From positions 116,267,757 to 116,331,756 of the forward strand of contig CANTUZ010000001.1 in assembly GCA_947846985.1 (NCBI GenBank): 64,000 bases of DNA, in the 5' to 3' direction. Within the stretch, counting starts at the first letter, position 1. Every line of letters starts with the position of its first letter. Shown one piece after another: positions 46,861-60,482 of the stretch. The DNA comes from Fratercula arctica (lineage: Eukaryota; Chordata; Aves; Charadriiformes; Alcidae). The position numbers and the translations under genes were made by a program. The notes beneath the pieces are model-generated. The model was not told the origin of the DNA, did not search any database, and saw only the letters and a program-made list of their open reading frames with translations.

Positions 46861-49800
46861 CTGAAAATTTAGTAGAAGTATTAATTGAACATTATTCTTT
46901 CATTTTATACTCAAATTTCTTCAATTTTAGCAAGACAATAAATTGAAGAATTTTGGGTAATCTTTTCTCTGTTATCTGTCTTCTTCCTCCTTTCTCCTTC
47001 TGGAACTTGTTATCTTTTCCAAGTTTTGGAAAAACTGTAAGACAGAAAAATGACTATTAGAGCCATTTACCAACAGGTGCAGTAGCTGTTGCCAGGGCAT
47101 TAATTGAAAAACAAAAAGGTAACTTTTTGTATCTGAAAATCCTGTCCTGTACCTTATAAACATGAACATCCAAGTCAGTGTTATTCAATCAAAATACCTT
47201 TGTCTCACTCCTTGTAGTTATAAATCGTAGAATATGGGAATAACAATGAGAGAAGGGGAAGATGAAGTCAAAGAATGTAACACCTGACAACAGCAACAAA
47301 GATGTTTTAGTTTCCCTTATTCTCCCTTTCCCAATACCTTCCACCACTCCCAGAATAAAACCACCCAAACCAACAAATTCGAAATATGAGAATAAAATGA
47401 CATAGAGTATTTTAGATAGTCACAACACTTAGCCAGTGCTGTGCATTTGCTTAATAACTTGCAATCAGAGAAGTAATTTATTTTTCTGAGATTAGTTTCA
47501 TTTCTTAGCCGTATAATATGAGGGTTGTTGGGTTTACATTAAATGAAGTATAACACTTTCAGATTCATACAGCTTTGAGAAGTTAAAATAGTGCCAGGTA
47601 TAAATAGAACTGTATCATCCTGAGTTTTCTTTTGCATTTCACTCATTCTTTTGATATGAAAAGCTGTTAGAATTCATTATCTTGGCAGAAAGCATACTCT
47701 AAGGATGAAACAAGTTGTGATTTGAGGTGGGCTAAATCAGATGGAAATATTTTACGACAGGAAAATGGCAAGGAGCAAAAAAGAGTAATTCTGCTATTAA
47801 AAAGTTATTGCCAAAAACAATAACCTTTATGGAGTCGTCATGCCTTTGATTTAGCAAAGCACAGAACTGAGGCTTTAAGTCTGAGACACTGCCGCAATAT
47901 TTAACAAAGATAAATGATACTTTGGATGAGAAGAGGCGTTTCTTATTACTCACACATCAGCAGCCTAAACTTTTTCCGCTTACTTTGGTTTATTAATGTT
48001 AAAGATGATGACACTTAGGGGCCACAGTTCTCACAGCTCCAGGAATATTTGCTGAATTCTGTAGACCTGGAGGATTTCAAACAAAAAGACAGTTAATTGA
48101 TATTGTTTGTATAAAACCCCCAAACTGTTTTGAGAATGGCAGATGAATGGTTCCAGTGCTGTGCCCTTATGTTCTTAGTATAAAATGCAAACACAATCTT
48201 TTAAATATTTGTAATACATACAGCTAAGTGAATTAGCATTACAGTGATAGATTATTTTTTTCTTGAATACAGGTAAAGGTCAGAAGAATTCTTCTTATTG
48301 TACTACTTGGTCTTTAATGAATAGATATTTTGTTCCTTTGAGGATCTAGCCCTAGGCTTTGACAAGAATGGAAGCATGATGTGCCATTTACTGTCTGAGA
48401 TAAATATGAAATACTTAACATTTAATTTGTATTAATTGATACTATGCCAAGAATAAGGAAAAAGTCACTCTCTTCCTTGAGAGAACTGAGGGTGCTCAGT
48501 TGCTTTGAATTTGATGTGCATCTTTATAATTAGAAAAGGCTTATAACTGTGGCAACCAAAGTATGATTTTTTTTTTTTTTGGCAGCTCTGATATGCTGTT
48601 GACTTTTCATTGCTGCCTGTTACATTACACAGAAAGTCAGTTATTTAATTACTTTCTCCATTGTAATAGCCCTGTCCCACTGCATTGCTTTTTACCTTTA
48701 TTTCTTTTTGGTTGTGAATTCAGACTTGGATGAGGCTTAATGCTTTCAGGGAACTCTTTCTTTTGTGTTCTGGACAGGTATAATCTGAAGTTCTGAACTG
48801 CGCGCATGCAAGCCACACTTGTTTGGGATGCTAGTACCTCAGTAGATATTGGGTAGGTTGTCAGAGGAGCAGCAAGAGGAGGAAAGACTTGTGATATGAT
48901 GAGGACTGCTTCTGTGGTGGATTTTTGCTCTGGAACAATGAGGACTCTTAGAGCAGCAGAAACAAAAAGTGACCTGGGTTTGTTAACTTATTTATTTCAG
49001 TCTAGAAAACTACTATCTCCTTCTTTAATCTTCATTCCCAAGAATGAAAAACCTATTGCTCAAGTTTTTTGGGAAAGAAAAATCCAGTCCTGTTTTCACC
49101 TAGGAAGACGTTAGCCCAAGTAATGAGCGTGACAACAATGCAAGTGACTGAAAGCACTGTCTTGCAAGGAGACAATAAAGAGGCCATCCTATTAAATATA
49201 ATGGGAACTATGTGGAGGAATAAGTGATAGAGTTGGCATCTAAAGATCGCTGCCTAGAGAGTTGGGGAGTTACTAAACATGAGAGAATTTTTACTGGAAT
49301 GATCACTAAATCATTATTCAGTACTCCCACAGCTAATTATAAACCTATAATGACAGAAATTTTAATACCTTTTACCTCTAAAGAAAACAGTCGCTGCCAG
49401 TGAGTAGTGTTTCTTCAGAGCAGTCTGTGTAATAAATGAAAGCTGCTAGCTGTGAAACAAACAAACAAAATTTCTTTTTGTGTGTGTGTGTTTTTTTTTT
49501 TTTTTCTTTTTTTCCCCTGTGAGAATTGAAAAGCTTCTTTGTCACTCATCTTCTTATGTTAACAGGGGGCTCGTGTTTTTCCCACATCCTGTGCAGCATT
49601 AAGGCTGTGTTCTAGAGGAATATTATAGCTATTCAGTAAGTGGAAAAAGAGCAGGGAAACATCTTCAGGAAAAAAACCTTCCCCTCTAGAGGATCCCTAA
49701 CTGTCACCCTTACTGACAGAAATGAGCATGTCACAGCATAAATACCCCTGTTGACTGTGTCAGAACCCCACTCAGAGCAATGTTCTCCCGCTCTTTGCAA

Positions 49801-51095
49801 GAACAACCACTTGGCCCCCAAGCACAACTTGCTCTCATGACAGTGTACCAGTGTTTGTGCTATGTTTTCTGTATACCAGCACAGAGGTGATGGATGACAA
49901 AATGGTGTGAAATGCTCAGATTAAAAGAAGAAAATATTTGCTGGTACCTGCAGTCTGTGAAAATAGAAATGTTCTTCTGTAAACCAGGCAGGATTCTGGT
50001 CAGATCTGATTTCCGAGACAGGATTTTAAACCTTACTTGTATGTTCTCCTGATGGTTTGTCTATCTGGATCCATGATACTGGATCCTATGACTTCCAGGT
50101 TTCATGTCTCTGTGTTAAAGCAGATTATGTACAAACTGGGACTTAAATTTTGCTCGGATATTTTAAATCTTGTGGGTATTTCTTTTCTTTTTCTTTTTTT
50201 TCTCCTTTCTTTTGGATGAGAATGCAAGGAAGTTTTGAAATGGCAAAACTGTATAGAGAAATTAACTTTATTCTGCATGGTCCTGGTAGTAGCTTCTGGG
50301 AGACTGATTTTTGTTTTCTGGTTCTTTATGCTTCTTCACTATGATAGCTGTTTGCGCCATCTTCCTACTATTCTTTCCACTGGCCCCTCAGCCATGCATA
50401 TGCTGTGACCATGCCCAAAGATGGTGTCACTGAGATTGGTCAGAGCTGGTTTGAACTGTATGGCCCACAGGAGAACCCAGAGGGGATTGTGTTTCAGAGG
50501 CTTCAGTTCTCTGTTGAAGGTGCCTAGTAGGAATATGCTTGATGTCATGTGCTGATGGGAACAAACTTGTCCTGTTTCCCAGGTGAGGAGGATGGGAGGG
50601 ACAGAGGGCTTCTCGCAGCAGCCCGTTGCTCTGGGAAGGGAGGACTGGGGTAAGCCATCTCGCCATTCCAGGTACTGCAAGGTTTGTAAGGGCTGTTGCT
50701 CAGTAGCTATCCAAGCTAGTGAATCTTTTTAAAAATCTTCTTTTTTTAATTCTTCCTCCCCATGCCCCCCTCCCCCTTGTATGGCTATGAAAAGGCCATG
50801 TATAATCTGGCACTGTGTTAGGAATACCTTTGGTCTAGAATAAATTGTGGGGATCCTGCTGTGTTTTGAATGGAGTCATGCCTCCAGCTGAGAGATTCTT
50901 TGGAACAGATACCGCTTTGCTAGTTTAGACCCTGATGCTCTTAACTCCAAATGAAAGGAGTAAGACCTAATGAAATCAATTGGTGTTTATTATATTGTTA
51001 AAATTTATGCCATACTGTATTTCTAGCTCATAGTGAAAAAGGATGAACAAACCTTTCCAGTGGTTTGGTGCTAATATGTATTTCCCTTTGAACCC
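46861..51095. other. Non-coding stretch
   Basis: No gene is supported. The 47.70-48.08 kb and 49.19-49.40 kb segments lack homopolymers and have a mixed composition with TAAT/CTTTATGG-type motifs, like conserved non-coding elements. A GT/T/CT low-complexity tract lies at 49458-49518. A plus-strand splice-bounded open segment of 67 nt at 50583-50649 (acceptor cttgtcctgtttcccag, donor GGG|gtaagc) reads 22 codons, but is not distinctive. Confidence 0.5.
49458..49518. repeat. AAAC / GT / T low-complexity tract
   Basis: Consecutive aaac units, then a (GT)n run and a long T-rich tract. Simple-repeat DNA. Confidence 0.7.
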
Positions 51096-51153
51096 TGTAT
51101 TTTGATATTTGTATTTTGATATTTGTATTTTGATATTTGTATTTTGATATTTG
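51096..51153 (+). repeat. Perfect 14-bp x4 tandem repeat
   Basis: The unit tgtattttgatatt occurs four times without mismatch (51096-51109, 51110-51123, 51124-51137, 51138-51151) plus a partial tg. Absence of mismatches points to recent expansion, so it is likely length-polymorphic. Confidence 0.95.
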
Positions 51154-53234
51154 CCTCATTTTCTTGATGTCTAGGGGTAGTGGGGAAAGATTTTGAGCAT
51201 GAGTTGCTTACAGTACATGAATGAGTTCAGCCTGTTGGCCAGATTCTCAAATGTCTCTGAGGTGGGCTTAGCAAAGTCCTTAAAATGAAAAAGAGCTTCA
51301 GGCCGCCAAATCCTGCTTATTAATCAAACTGAGTATGCTGCTGCCATCCATGGATATTTTAGCACTAGTAGAAATGTGATAGCCTTTATTGACAGACAGA
51401 ATTGTGAAGTAAAACATAACAAAGGCAGAACAAAATTGTATCTGGAAGCAACTGGAAAATGTGTAAATTGGTGTTTGAGCAGAATGGCTCCCTAACAGAG
51501 AATAACTGAGCCGTGTGATGACATTGCATTCCAGTTTAGGATTATCGTCAAAACATTTCTGTATTTCTCCATGGTGATAGATGAGTCTACTGATGATAGT
51601 ACCTCTGCAGCTCAAGTCTCTGTTGTATAAAAACAGTGTTGGAATTTAAAAAAGCTGTGGTACTTGTTTTAATTCAAAGCCAGCAGATGTCTTTGTTTTC
51701 CAAGTGTCTGTTTATATAGGTGTAATCTTTAGCCTTACTTGTGTTATCTTTCAGATTTTTTAACTTAAATCAGGTTTTGGCTGAATAATTTCACTCTTAA
51801 AAAACTCAGCAATGAAAATATTCTGTGTATTTTGCAAAAATGTTTCTTGCATCTGAAAGCTTTGATACAGCATGGTTTTCTGAGTCAAGATGATTTTTTC
51901 TTCAGAAATAAGTGTAGAATTTTATTTATAAAAATAACTTACAAGGGCTTAAAAAGAAAAAAATGTTTGCCATTCTTTGAAAAAAAATAATAATCAAAAA
52001 GCAACTAACTTAAGTGAGACATGAAAGTGTTTTCATAGCAGGGCTTTTGACACTGCTAGAGAACTGAAAATATTCTCATTAGTCCTGATCTTTAGTAAAT
52101 AGGTTCTTTTTAGAATTAATAGTGGCACATTATCAGACTTTAATGACCACCAAGGCAGCAAATAAATCAATAATAAAATTTGGTATTGATACAGCACATA
52201 CTAGGGGGGCTGGGGGGAGAGGAGAAAAACATAAGCAATACTGGTCATGTTCCAGCTGTCACCCCTGGAATAACTTTTACCTTATTGCAAAACATATATT
52301 ATGATTAGTACCTTAGTAGTTTTTACAGAAATCAAAGCTGAATGAAGTGAGTAGAGCTACTAATTTCAGACAGGTGGGCCTAAAAAACCGGAGGAGCAGG
52401 GGACAGCTAGGAAAGGTGCATTTCAGTTCTGAGTTATGGCTCATAATTAAGAAAGTATTTCCTGGAAGTTTTATTCCCCTCCTTCGGATTCTTATTTTTC
52501 TTTTCCTCCCTTAGCATTACATCTCAGCTGCTACCCCAGTGGGAAAAAGTATAGCTAGGTCATTTTTGTCTTTGCTTTACCATTTTGAACAGAGGTGATA
52601 ATTATTCATAGGAAGGTCAAGCAGTGACCTTCCTTACTTGACGGTTTAAAAGCAGACATACAGAGGAGGGATTTTTTTCTGACTGGATTTTGTCTTGAGT
52701 GGATTAGGAAGAATCTGCCTGCATTTCAGACATTTTGGAAGCTTTGAGGAAGGCCACTGGCCTCTCAGCTCAGCCGCAGATCCGTTCCTGGCTGGGGGTG
52801 CTGGTGGTGCTCAACTAGAGCTGTCAGCGTTACCTCATACTGACCTCAGTTTCTTATATCCACATTTTCCAATGCCTGTAATTGCCTGTTGAATGCGAAT
52901 TAAGACTTTTATAAAAGGCTTGCTGCTTGAACAAGCCCCCGTGGGAAGTATGTCTTTGTTAACAGACCTTTTCTGCTTTGATGCTGGAGCCAATGAAATT
53001 GCTGCACGCAGTGTGGTTGGGGTACAGGCAGGGATTTACCCCAGGGAAGCTAATGGGGCTTTATCCTCTCCTTTAGCACTGCCTGGTATGCCTTATCCAC
53101 TTTGGAGTTTGGCCTCTTCTCCAGCTGCTGTTGTCAACAAAGTGGTGGCACAGTCATTCTTCAGAGTGCAATCTGCTTGGCAGAAAAGACCATCTAATCC
53201 AATCCAACATCTAATATTTCTGCCTGCCTTTCAG
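51154..53234. other. Non-coding stretch
   Basis: No gene is supported. Open frames at 52695-53243 are modest in length and end at stops just upstream of the candidate exon at 53235. They show no domain I recognise. The sequence just left of 53235 supplies a good acceptor tract. Confidence 0.5.
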
Positions 53235-53359
53235 ACATATTAGGCAGTATGGCCCTGACTCAATGTAGACAAAATGCAGCTCTCTTGCTCTTACTCCTCA
53301 AGTTCACTGTCATGGTGGACTGTGCCCGCTTCTTACGCTGCTTCAGTTGTGGCTTTAAG
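53235..53359 (+). CDS. Candidate exon with start codon and signal-peptide-like frame
   Basis: The segment follows a strong acceptor (tttctgcctgcctttcag) and ends at AAG|gtaaat (53360). An ATG at 53249 opens 37 codons in phase 0 to the donor. The first residues, MALTQCRQNAALLLLLLKF, have a short polar n-region and a Leu-rich core like a secretory signal peptide, followed by a Cys-rich end (CARFLRCFSCGF). This layout, short 5' leader plus signal peptide, is typical of a second exon whose first exon is non-coding. The CpG island at 4-5 kb could supply such a first exon, with a 48-kb intron between; that link is speculation. No family is recognised. The Cys spacing loosely recalls secreted Ly6-type proteins but is not enough to call. 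Confidence 0.25.
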
Positions 53360-56238
53360 GTAAATTCTTTTTTTAGGCAGGCTGAACACTACAGTATTGG
53401 TAGATATTCTGTATAAGCAAAATTTCTATATTAGTTCTTTTTTTCTTTTTTTTTTTTTTCCCTTCTTCACTCATCCAAAATATTTGTCTGAACTGTCGTG
53501 ACTGAATTCCCTTATCTCTGTGTAGTCTAAGGAAGCTCTCTTAACCTGTTGTTAAAATCACTGCTTTGGTTCACCAGCCTGCCCATCTCTCCTCTCTACA
53601 TTTCCTTCTGAGATGATCTGCAAACTAAAAGTGTTAATTCATCGCAAGCCAGAAAGCGACAACATATGTGTGCTTGTAGAAGTTTCACGAACAGGAAATT
53701 CAGCATTTTTGCCTGTGTTCCAGGTCACTCCTGTAAGCACATATTTGTCTTCTGTACCTGCTCGTTGTCTGCCTGTGGCTTAAGAGTGCAAACCCTTTTG
53801 GAAAAGGCTGCTTTAGTTGAATTGTAAGTCCTTTTTCCTCTGGGGCCTTTACTAGGTCCTATGTTGTGTACATTTACTATGCTAGCTAGCCAAAAAGCCC
53901 TACTTCTGCCATTCAGCAAAAGTTCTGTAGGAACTATTTTGGTTAACTGCACATTGGTGAATTGGTCACTATGAACATTGTTTGAAAGTGTTGCTGTTTG
54001 GTTGCTTTGAGCTCTCTGCTGCGTCTCACAGGCTTGTTTCTGGTTCCTCGGATGGCTGGTCTAAGGTCTAGGTGGTATTTCCCCTTCCTTTTAGCGTCAT
54101 CGTGCATTTCATATTTAAACAAATCTCAACAGTCTTCCCTAATTTCACTTTGCATTAATTTTTAAACAACTTAAACTCTTATTAATTTTCAGAAGGTGTT
54201 AAAAACATGGATGCAAGTGGACTAATTAAAATGTTACTGCAATGTTCATATGTGATTTTTATGCTTAACTGGGTTCATGAACATAACAAATGGAAGGCGT
54301 TTGATTAAATTGGGTTTAACTTTGAGTCCAGCATGCGATAAACGGGAATTCTGGATGTATGGAACTTCTTGGAAGTTGAATCTAGTGAAACTTAAAATGT
54401 GATTGCCTAGAAAAAATAGTACCTAGTCCCATATTCTATACAGAACAGAAACAAGCAATCTGAAGTGGAGGATGGGTCTGTGTATGTGTTTAGCCCAAAG
54501 TGCTCCAAACTAGACTAGAAATTTTCCCTTGGTATTAAAAGTGAACTGTATTTTGCAAGCCACCACCCTCTGTAAAAGCCTGAAGCTGACAAAATGCATT
54601 CTCAGAGCTACTAAAGAGTTTGTAAACAAATCAGGTAAAAGAACATACCCAGTGTAGAAGAGCCCTAATTTGACCAAGGATTGTGTAAAATGTCTTGGGT
54701 TTGTGTATTTACTGTTACATAAAAAGATTCTTGTATGCAGAATTACAGCACGTTAGCCAATGCACCATAAGCTCTTGCTGTAGTTTATGTAATTTAAACT
54801 CATTCAGCTCCTGGCTAGGAGGGGTCCCAATTTCAAGAGTATGTTAAATGAAGAATTTCTTGTTTAAACAGAAGAATAAAAAATGGAGCTGAAGTCCACG
54901 TGTGCACTTCAGTAGGATGTTTGTGATATTCAGAATTACTTTTTTTTTTTTAAATCAACCTCCAGTATAAAGCAGAGTAGCTACAATTTAAGTGAACTTT
55001 TTGGGTTCATTTTTCAGTAAACTCCAATTAATAACTTTTGTAGCAATATGAAGTACCACTTTTGTCTACAAAGTAATCCATTAAGCAATACAAGGAGCTT
55101 TGTCACACGTCTCAGTTTCTTAAAACACTAGATTTTAGTCCATTTCCCCAATTCCTGTGTTACTTTATTTTTTAGATGTTAAGGGGATTTACTTAGAATT
55201 GCTTACTTTATTATTTTCTGAAGACTGCCTTGCAGACTATAAGGGTCTGTTTCAAGCAGGTAACAAAGATGATTTCATCTAGCAAAGTGTTTATAAACCC
55301 GATTCATCTTTCAGGCCCACAGAGTATTGCTGAGATGATGCATTCAGCTTGTCAAAGCTATCGGAGGGCATCTGCCTCTCTGATGGCTAAATAGCTTTTC
55401 CATCAACTTACGTGAACCATCTCAAGATAATCTCCCTGTAAAAGATGCTGTAATCTGCGTTCTCTTGGGGGCTATGAGATTTCCTGCAATAGCATCAAAT
55501 TTAGGGTAAGTTATCTGAGATAATCTCAAAGGAGTCCAGACTTTCAAATATACTTGTAGACCTCTGGGGGTGACTGGCAAATGTATACAAGGATATTGTC
55601 TTGTCTTGATTTGAAACTGAGAAATCACAGTGAAGCTGAAAATGGTTGCCTATGGTTTTGCCTTTCCCTTTGGTATCAGGTTTATATAGTGTGACAAGAC
55701 TGTTGAGGCGAGTTTGTATGATACACCTTTTTTTAATTCCATTTGCTGTAATTTGTGGGCATAACCCCCAACAGATAAGCGCTCTGGGGATCAAGAATAC
55801 CTACCACATTTTATTTAGGTAAGGTAAAATTCACTTCCTTTAATGGCTGTTAACTCATTTTTTACAAAGAAAAGAGATGCCTTACTTGATCTATCATAGT
55901 ACTTAACTCTAAACACATTTAGCGTGGCAGATTGTTAGTTTACCTAAAATTTCTTAGTGCCATTAACTTTAATCTTGGCTGAGAATATATCCCTGGAGTA
56001 TTGTTTCATTTTTTATATTTTAGCTCTCTAATAACACTGATAAGTAAAGTTACAATCATAGTCAAATATATCTGTTCTATTCAATATGTACATTCAATAA
56101 TAAAAAAAGTGTTTGTGTTGCCTCTGTCTGCCTTTAAGATAAAAGCCATGATCAGTAAAGTGTCCATATTCAGAAAGACCTTTTATCTGGGCACACACTG
56201 AATTTTAACTGCATCGTGTTTAAGTGCTGCTGCTTGCC
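53360..56238. other. Non-coding stretch
   Basis: No gene is supported. It includes a T-rich run at 53428-53460 and a T12 run near 54940. If the exon at 53235-53359 is real, this is intron. Confidence 0.5.
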
Positions 56239-56267
56239 TTTTTTTTTTTAAAAAAAAAAAAAAAAAA
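56239..56267. repeat. T11-A18 homopolymer junction
   Basis: A run of 11 T runs straight into 18 A, giving a perfect self-complementary A/T block of at least 22 bp. Confidence 0.85.
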
Positions 56268-59200
56268 GAGCCAAGGCTAAATGCTTTCAAATACACAGGA
56301 ATTATTATAGCTGCATTTCCAGCATGGATTATTGTTTTTATAATTTATTTTCTTAGCAGCTTGGTAATAAATACTTATCAATATAGTTATGCTAAAATAA
56401 CCAAACAGCTGGAAACCTCACCAGTTGACAATGCTGCTTATTTTTAATGGTTGTTTCAAACTCATTTCTTTGTCTGTCTTTTCTAACAGTGCTTCATGTT
56501 GTGATTTTTTTGCACAATTCAGACTGTTGCATAATATAAAAGCGTAGTGTTCTCAGATGTTAAGGTTCTAGTTGAACAGAACTTGGAGACAGGAAAAATA
56601 ATTAAAGAAAGACCTGTGAAAATTACAGAAATTATCTCTTAGTATCCTAGAAGTGAAGATGAATTTACTTCTTTTAATCTTTGAATCATTTAAGATTGTC
56701 TGAATGCTCTGTGTTCATCCTTCTGCAAAATACAAAACCATCCATTTATTTCTATTCCAACTAGCAGCATAAAATGGAAAGTAGTCAGTAGAGAAATACA
56801 GAAAGGAAATACAGAAAGAATAAGCTATGATATTAGTCACCTCTTTTGTAATTACAGTAGATGATATATAGCTTGTACGTGAACTTCAGCGTTGGCTGGA
56901 AATGAAATGCCATCATTCATCCCTGAATGCAATGTAACTTAAGAGTCCTTTGGCAGCACAGTATTTGCTACTTAGATTATTTAGGGAAGAGTTTATATTC
57001 TGTAGCTGAATCTTGCGTGGGATAGCCATTGTAGGACATGAGCGTAACATCACTGGAAGCTGCGTGCTGCTGAGCCGGTCTGAGCTGATTTCTGGATTTC
57101 AGCTGCTATTGTCTTTGAGGTCTTGTTCCCATTTGTAAGGTATATTTTTTCCAAATCTCCCTGTTAATGGGAGATTAAGCCTGTGGTGGGTGTTTTTCCT
57201 TATATTTTTAGTTCTTTGAAGATCAGCAGTAGTCATGGACCACAGTTTAAATAACTTGTATTGCATTAGCCCCCTCACTCTGGGGCAAGATTTAGTTTAA
57301 GAAAAAAATAAATTATTTAAGCCATTGCTGGTAAACATCTCATGAATCTGTTTGGTTTCATGGAAGCCCATGAAGGACATTCGATATCCTCCAGAGCTCT
57401 CCTGTATCAATGTGTGAAGTATCTGTACAGTTAGATCCTTCCCCAGCTATGAATTTGGGGGTGGGTGGGTGCGTGTGTCAGATTACAGCAGTTTGGTGTT
57501 TTGTTTATTTTTTTTTTCTTTTCCCTAACACTGAGAGTTGGAAAAGACAGAAATTGACTGTCTTTTTCTTTACAATTATCTTTGAATACAGGAAAGCTGT
57601 GTTTATCTGTTGTCTTAAAGAGAAAACGTGATTCTTACTTAATTTCCCATTTTTTCCATTGTTCTTTTCTCTCTGACTAGTGCCATGCCTCCTGAAGTGC
57701 AGCACTCAGAGCGGGATAAAGTACTTGTGGCCTTGCTTGGTCCAGGAACAGTAAGCATCAACAAATGTCCACTATAGTGAGTCTCCTGTGAATACGGGAT
57801 ATCTAACTTAAATCCTCTGAACTGCCACCTGCTCTCTATTTTTCTCTGTATTGCCTATATCAAGAACATAGGCTGCTAACCTAAGATAGCTATCTGGGGA
57901 GACCTGAAATGAAGGATGTGAAATATTCTTCACTGTATTTCACATCTCTGTAAGGCAGTATATTGTATACGTGTCATAAACATCTGCATTTTTTTTTTTT
58001 TAATAGCAGTACTGATACTTTCTAATAAGTGATAACTATTTGGACAAATAGACTCTTCTAGTGAAATCTTTTTTCTGCTTCAAGTAGAGAAAGCTGTAGA
58101 ACCAAGTTACTGCTGAACCCTATATGACAGATAGCCCAGCTGTTCCTTGGTAGGCAGTTTTTAATTCTCTCCTCTTAGAATGTTTCACAGCTAATTATAA
58201 TTATACTTTAAAGCTGATCACTTGCAGAGCCTGCCTGATGAGGCCTGCCTGTCTACAGTAGTTATGACCATCATTCAATCCTGCAGAAGATGGTACAGCT
58301 AGGAGAATGGTAATCTAAATATGTATTACTTTTAAAATCTAAATATGTAAATATGAATCTGTTTATGAAACACCTAATAGTTGTCTGATATTGCTACATT
58401 CTTAGGCTAGAAAATATCTGGCATGTAGATCAGTGGCCATCAATAAGGAGAGGATGTCTCTTGTGCCCCGGTTAGTAGATGCTCTTGCTGGCAGTTGGTA
58501 TTGGGTTATGAGCATATGTGAATGCAACTGCAGCCAAGTTCCTCCCCAGATGATAACTTTGATTGTGAAGAGATGTTCCACAAAAGCAATACTGGAGATG
58601 GGACTGGAGTTTTCAAAACACATTCCTGAGGTCTGTAATGCATACAGATGTGTGTTCAGTCTAAAACTCAGTGCAGATTCTTGGAGTTCAGTTATACTTT
58701 TAGGCAAATCAGGTGGGCTGTCTTTACTTCATGGGTTATTATTTGAAACTCTCAGTTTGAGTTGTGCTTCTTAGCTTGAAGTTTTGCGGTTTAAGCTAGC
58801 ACAGTTTAAGCAGGTTGAACAACAAGTTTGTAAAGATTGAGGTGTTGAAATTGGAATTGCTGGCATATTTGCACATCAAAGGATAAAAAAGAGGGCAATT
58901 CCACTAAATATGTCAGACTTCAGTGTTATTGAATGTGCTGGCAAACACTTGGTACTAGTAATTTCCTTAGTTAAAAATAAATCTCAACTTCCCTGTTTTT
59001 TATTACTGTTATTCTTATCATCTGTAAGAACCCAGTGGCAGAGCCTTTTAAACCAACATTTTTACTTTTACCTCATGACATCCAATACCAGTCTGGCCTT
59101 GCCTTCTGCAAAAGGGTTTGAAACTGATGGCTTTGAGTGACACTACTGAGAATCGGTACTGCTCCTGAATTAAATTTTTGACCACAGACCAATAATATTT

Positions 59201-60482
59201 ATCTTTCATAATCTTTGCTATCTGTCAAAATAAGATTAGCATTATGTCTGTGGGGTTTGTAGATTTGCAGATTAGAAACCTAAACAGCAATTTAGATTCC
59301 CTAAATTAAGTATTCTTATGCTATCACAGTGTTAAAGTGGATTCTCAAAATCTGAAATCTGAGTTGATCTTTGCTGCTCTTCTGCTGGACCTGTGCAAGA
59401 TACATGCTGTAGCTGGTAGTTATTTTTGTATGACTTTATATACAAAGTGAAATAATATGCTTTTCCTCTGTCTTAATTGGCATAATACCAATGCTTTTTA
59501 TATAATACTTCGAAAACAGAAATCAGGGACACTCAGAAGAGTCCCTGGACCCCCAATTAGATACGTATCTAAAATGAAAACTGGTTAAAAATGAATGTTT
59601 TCTAATAATATCACTAGATTTTGTAGTTGTGTTTTCCTTTCATCAGTGATGTTTCAAGTGACAGCATGTTACTGGATTGTGTTGGTGCTGTTGGAAAACA
59701 TATGGGGTATGCCATCAATGTTTTTACTGTTTGCAATTTGGTTTTGACAGCACAGTTTATCATTAAGTACCTGGTAATGAACCATTGCAATCACTCTCCA
59801 GTGAAAGGAGTAAATGCAGATATCTCTTTGAGGAAAACAAAATGCATTTTTAGCTTCTGTGAAATCTCTGTTGTCTGTGCAGGGTCCTCTTTCAATCATT
59901 TTAAATGTACCATTAAGTAGCACTCAGGGGCAAAACTGGAAGAAGTGGTACTGCAAGTGTTCCTGAATGTGAAAATGGCTGTAATATTTCAGCACCTGCC
60001 ATGCTATCATAATAGCTGTGTCTCCATTCAGATGGGTCACTTACCTTTTCGTAAGTGCAGACCTTAGGATTTTAAAGAATAAAATTATTCTCCTGGAGTG
60101 TCAAAGATGTCACTTTTAGGTAACTTGGAAAATATACTATAATTATGTGGAAAATGCAGATTGAGGGATCCAGTAGTCATCCACCTTCATCTCATTAAGA
60201 CCCGGTTCCTGAAAAATGAAATTTTTTGCTTGAAGCAAAGTTTTAACCAGTCTTCAACTTAACAGTTCATTGCATTAATTTTTCAGCAGTGAATTCTTAC
60301 TTCCTGTGTTGCAGTACATACCACCTGATGCACATCTGAGGAGGGGAAAAAAGACTTCAAAAAATTCTGCTAGGTAGGAGGATGAAGCAAAATCTTGGCA
60401 GCAGCAACAATTTAATTTTTAGGAGTATCCAGACACTTTTGTCCCACTCTGCAAGCTATAACATTTGTTGATACTCACTTAC
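56268..60482. other. Non-coding stretch
   Basis: No gene is supported. A repeat of gaaatacagaaa occurs twice near 56792-56817. A T-run lies at 57988-58001. Overlapping open frames of about 100 codons on both strands at 58.4-58.8 kb have no family resemblance. A weak splice-bounded open segment is listed at 57681-57750. Confidence 0.5.
57681..57750 (+). other. Weak candidate exon, 70 nt
   Basis: It is bounded by an acceptor (cttttctctctgactag) and a donor (ACA|gtaagc). A frame with one leading base is open and reads MPPEVQHSERDKVLVALLGP, an ordinary-looking peptide. It cannot directly follow the 53235-53359 candidate: that exon ends in phase 0, and phase 0 here meets a stop at the fifth codon. 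No family is recognised. Confidence 0.15.

Noticed and set aside
58402..58774. Overlapping frames of 101 and 113 codons on opposite strands
   Set aside because: Mutually overlapping frames with no family resemblance and no flanking splice or promoter signal.
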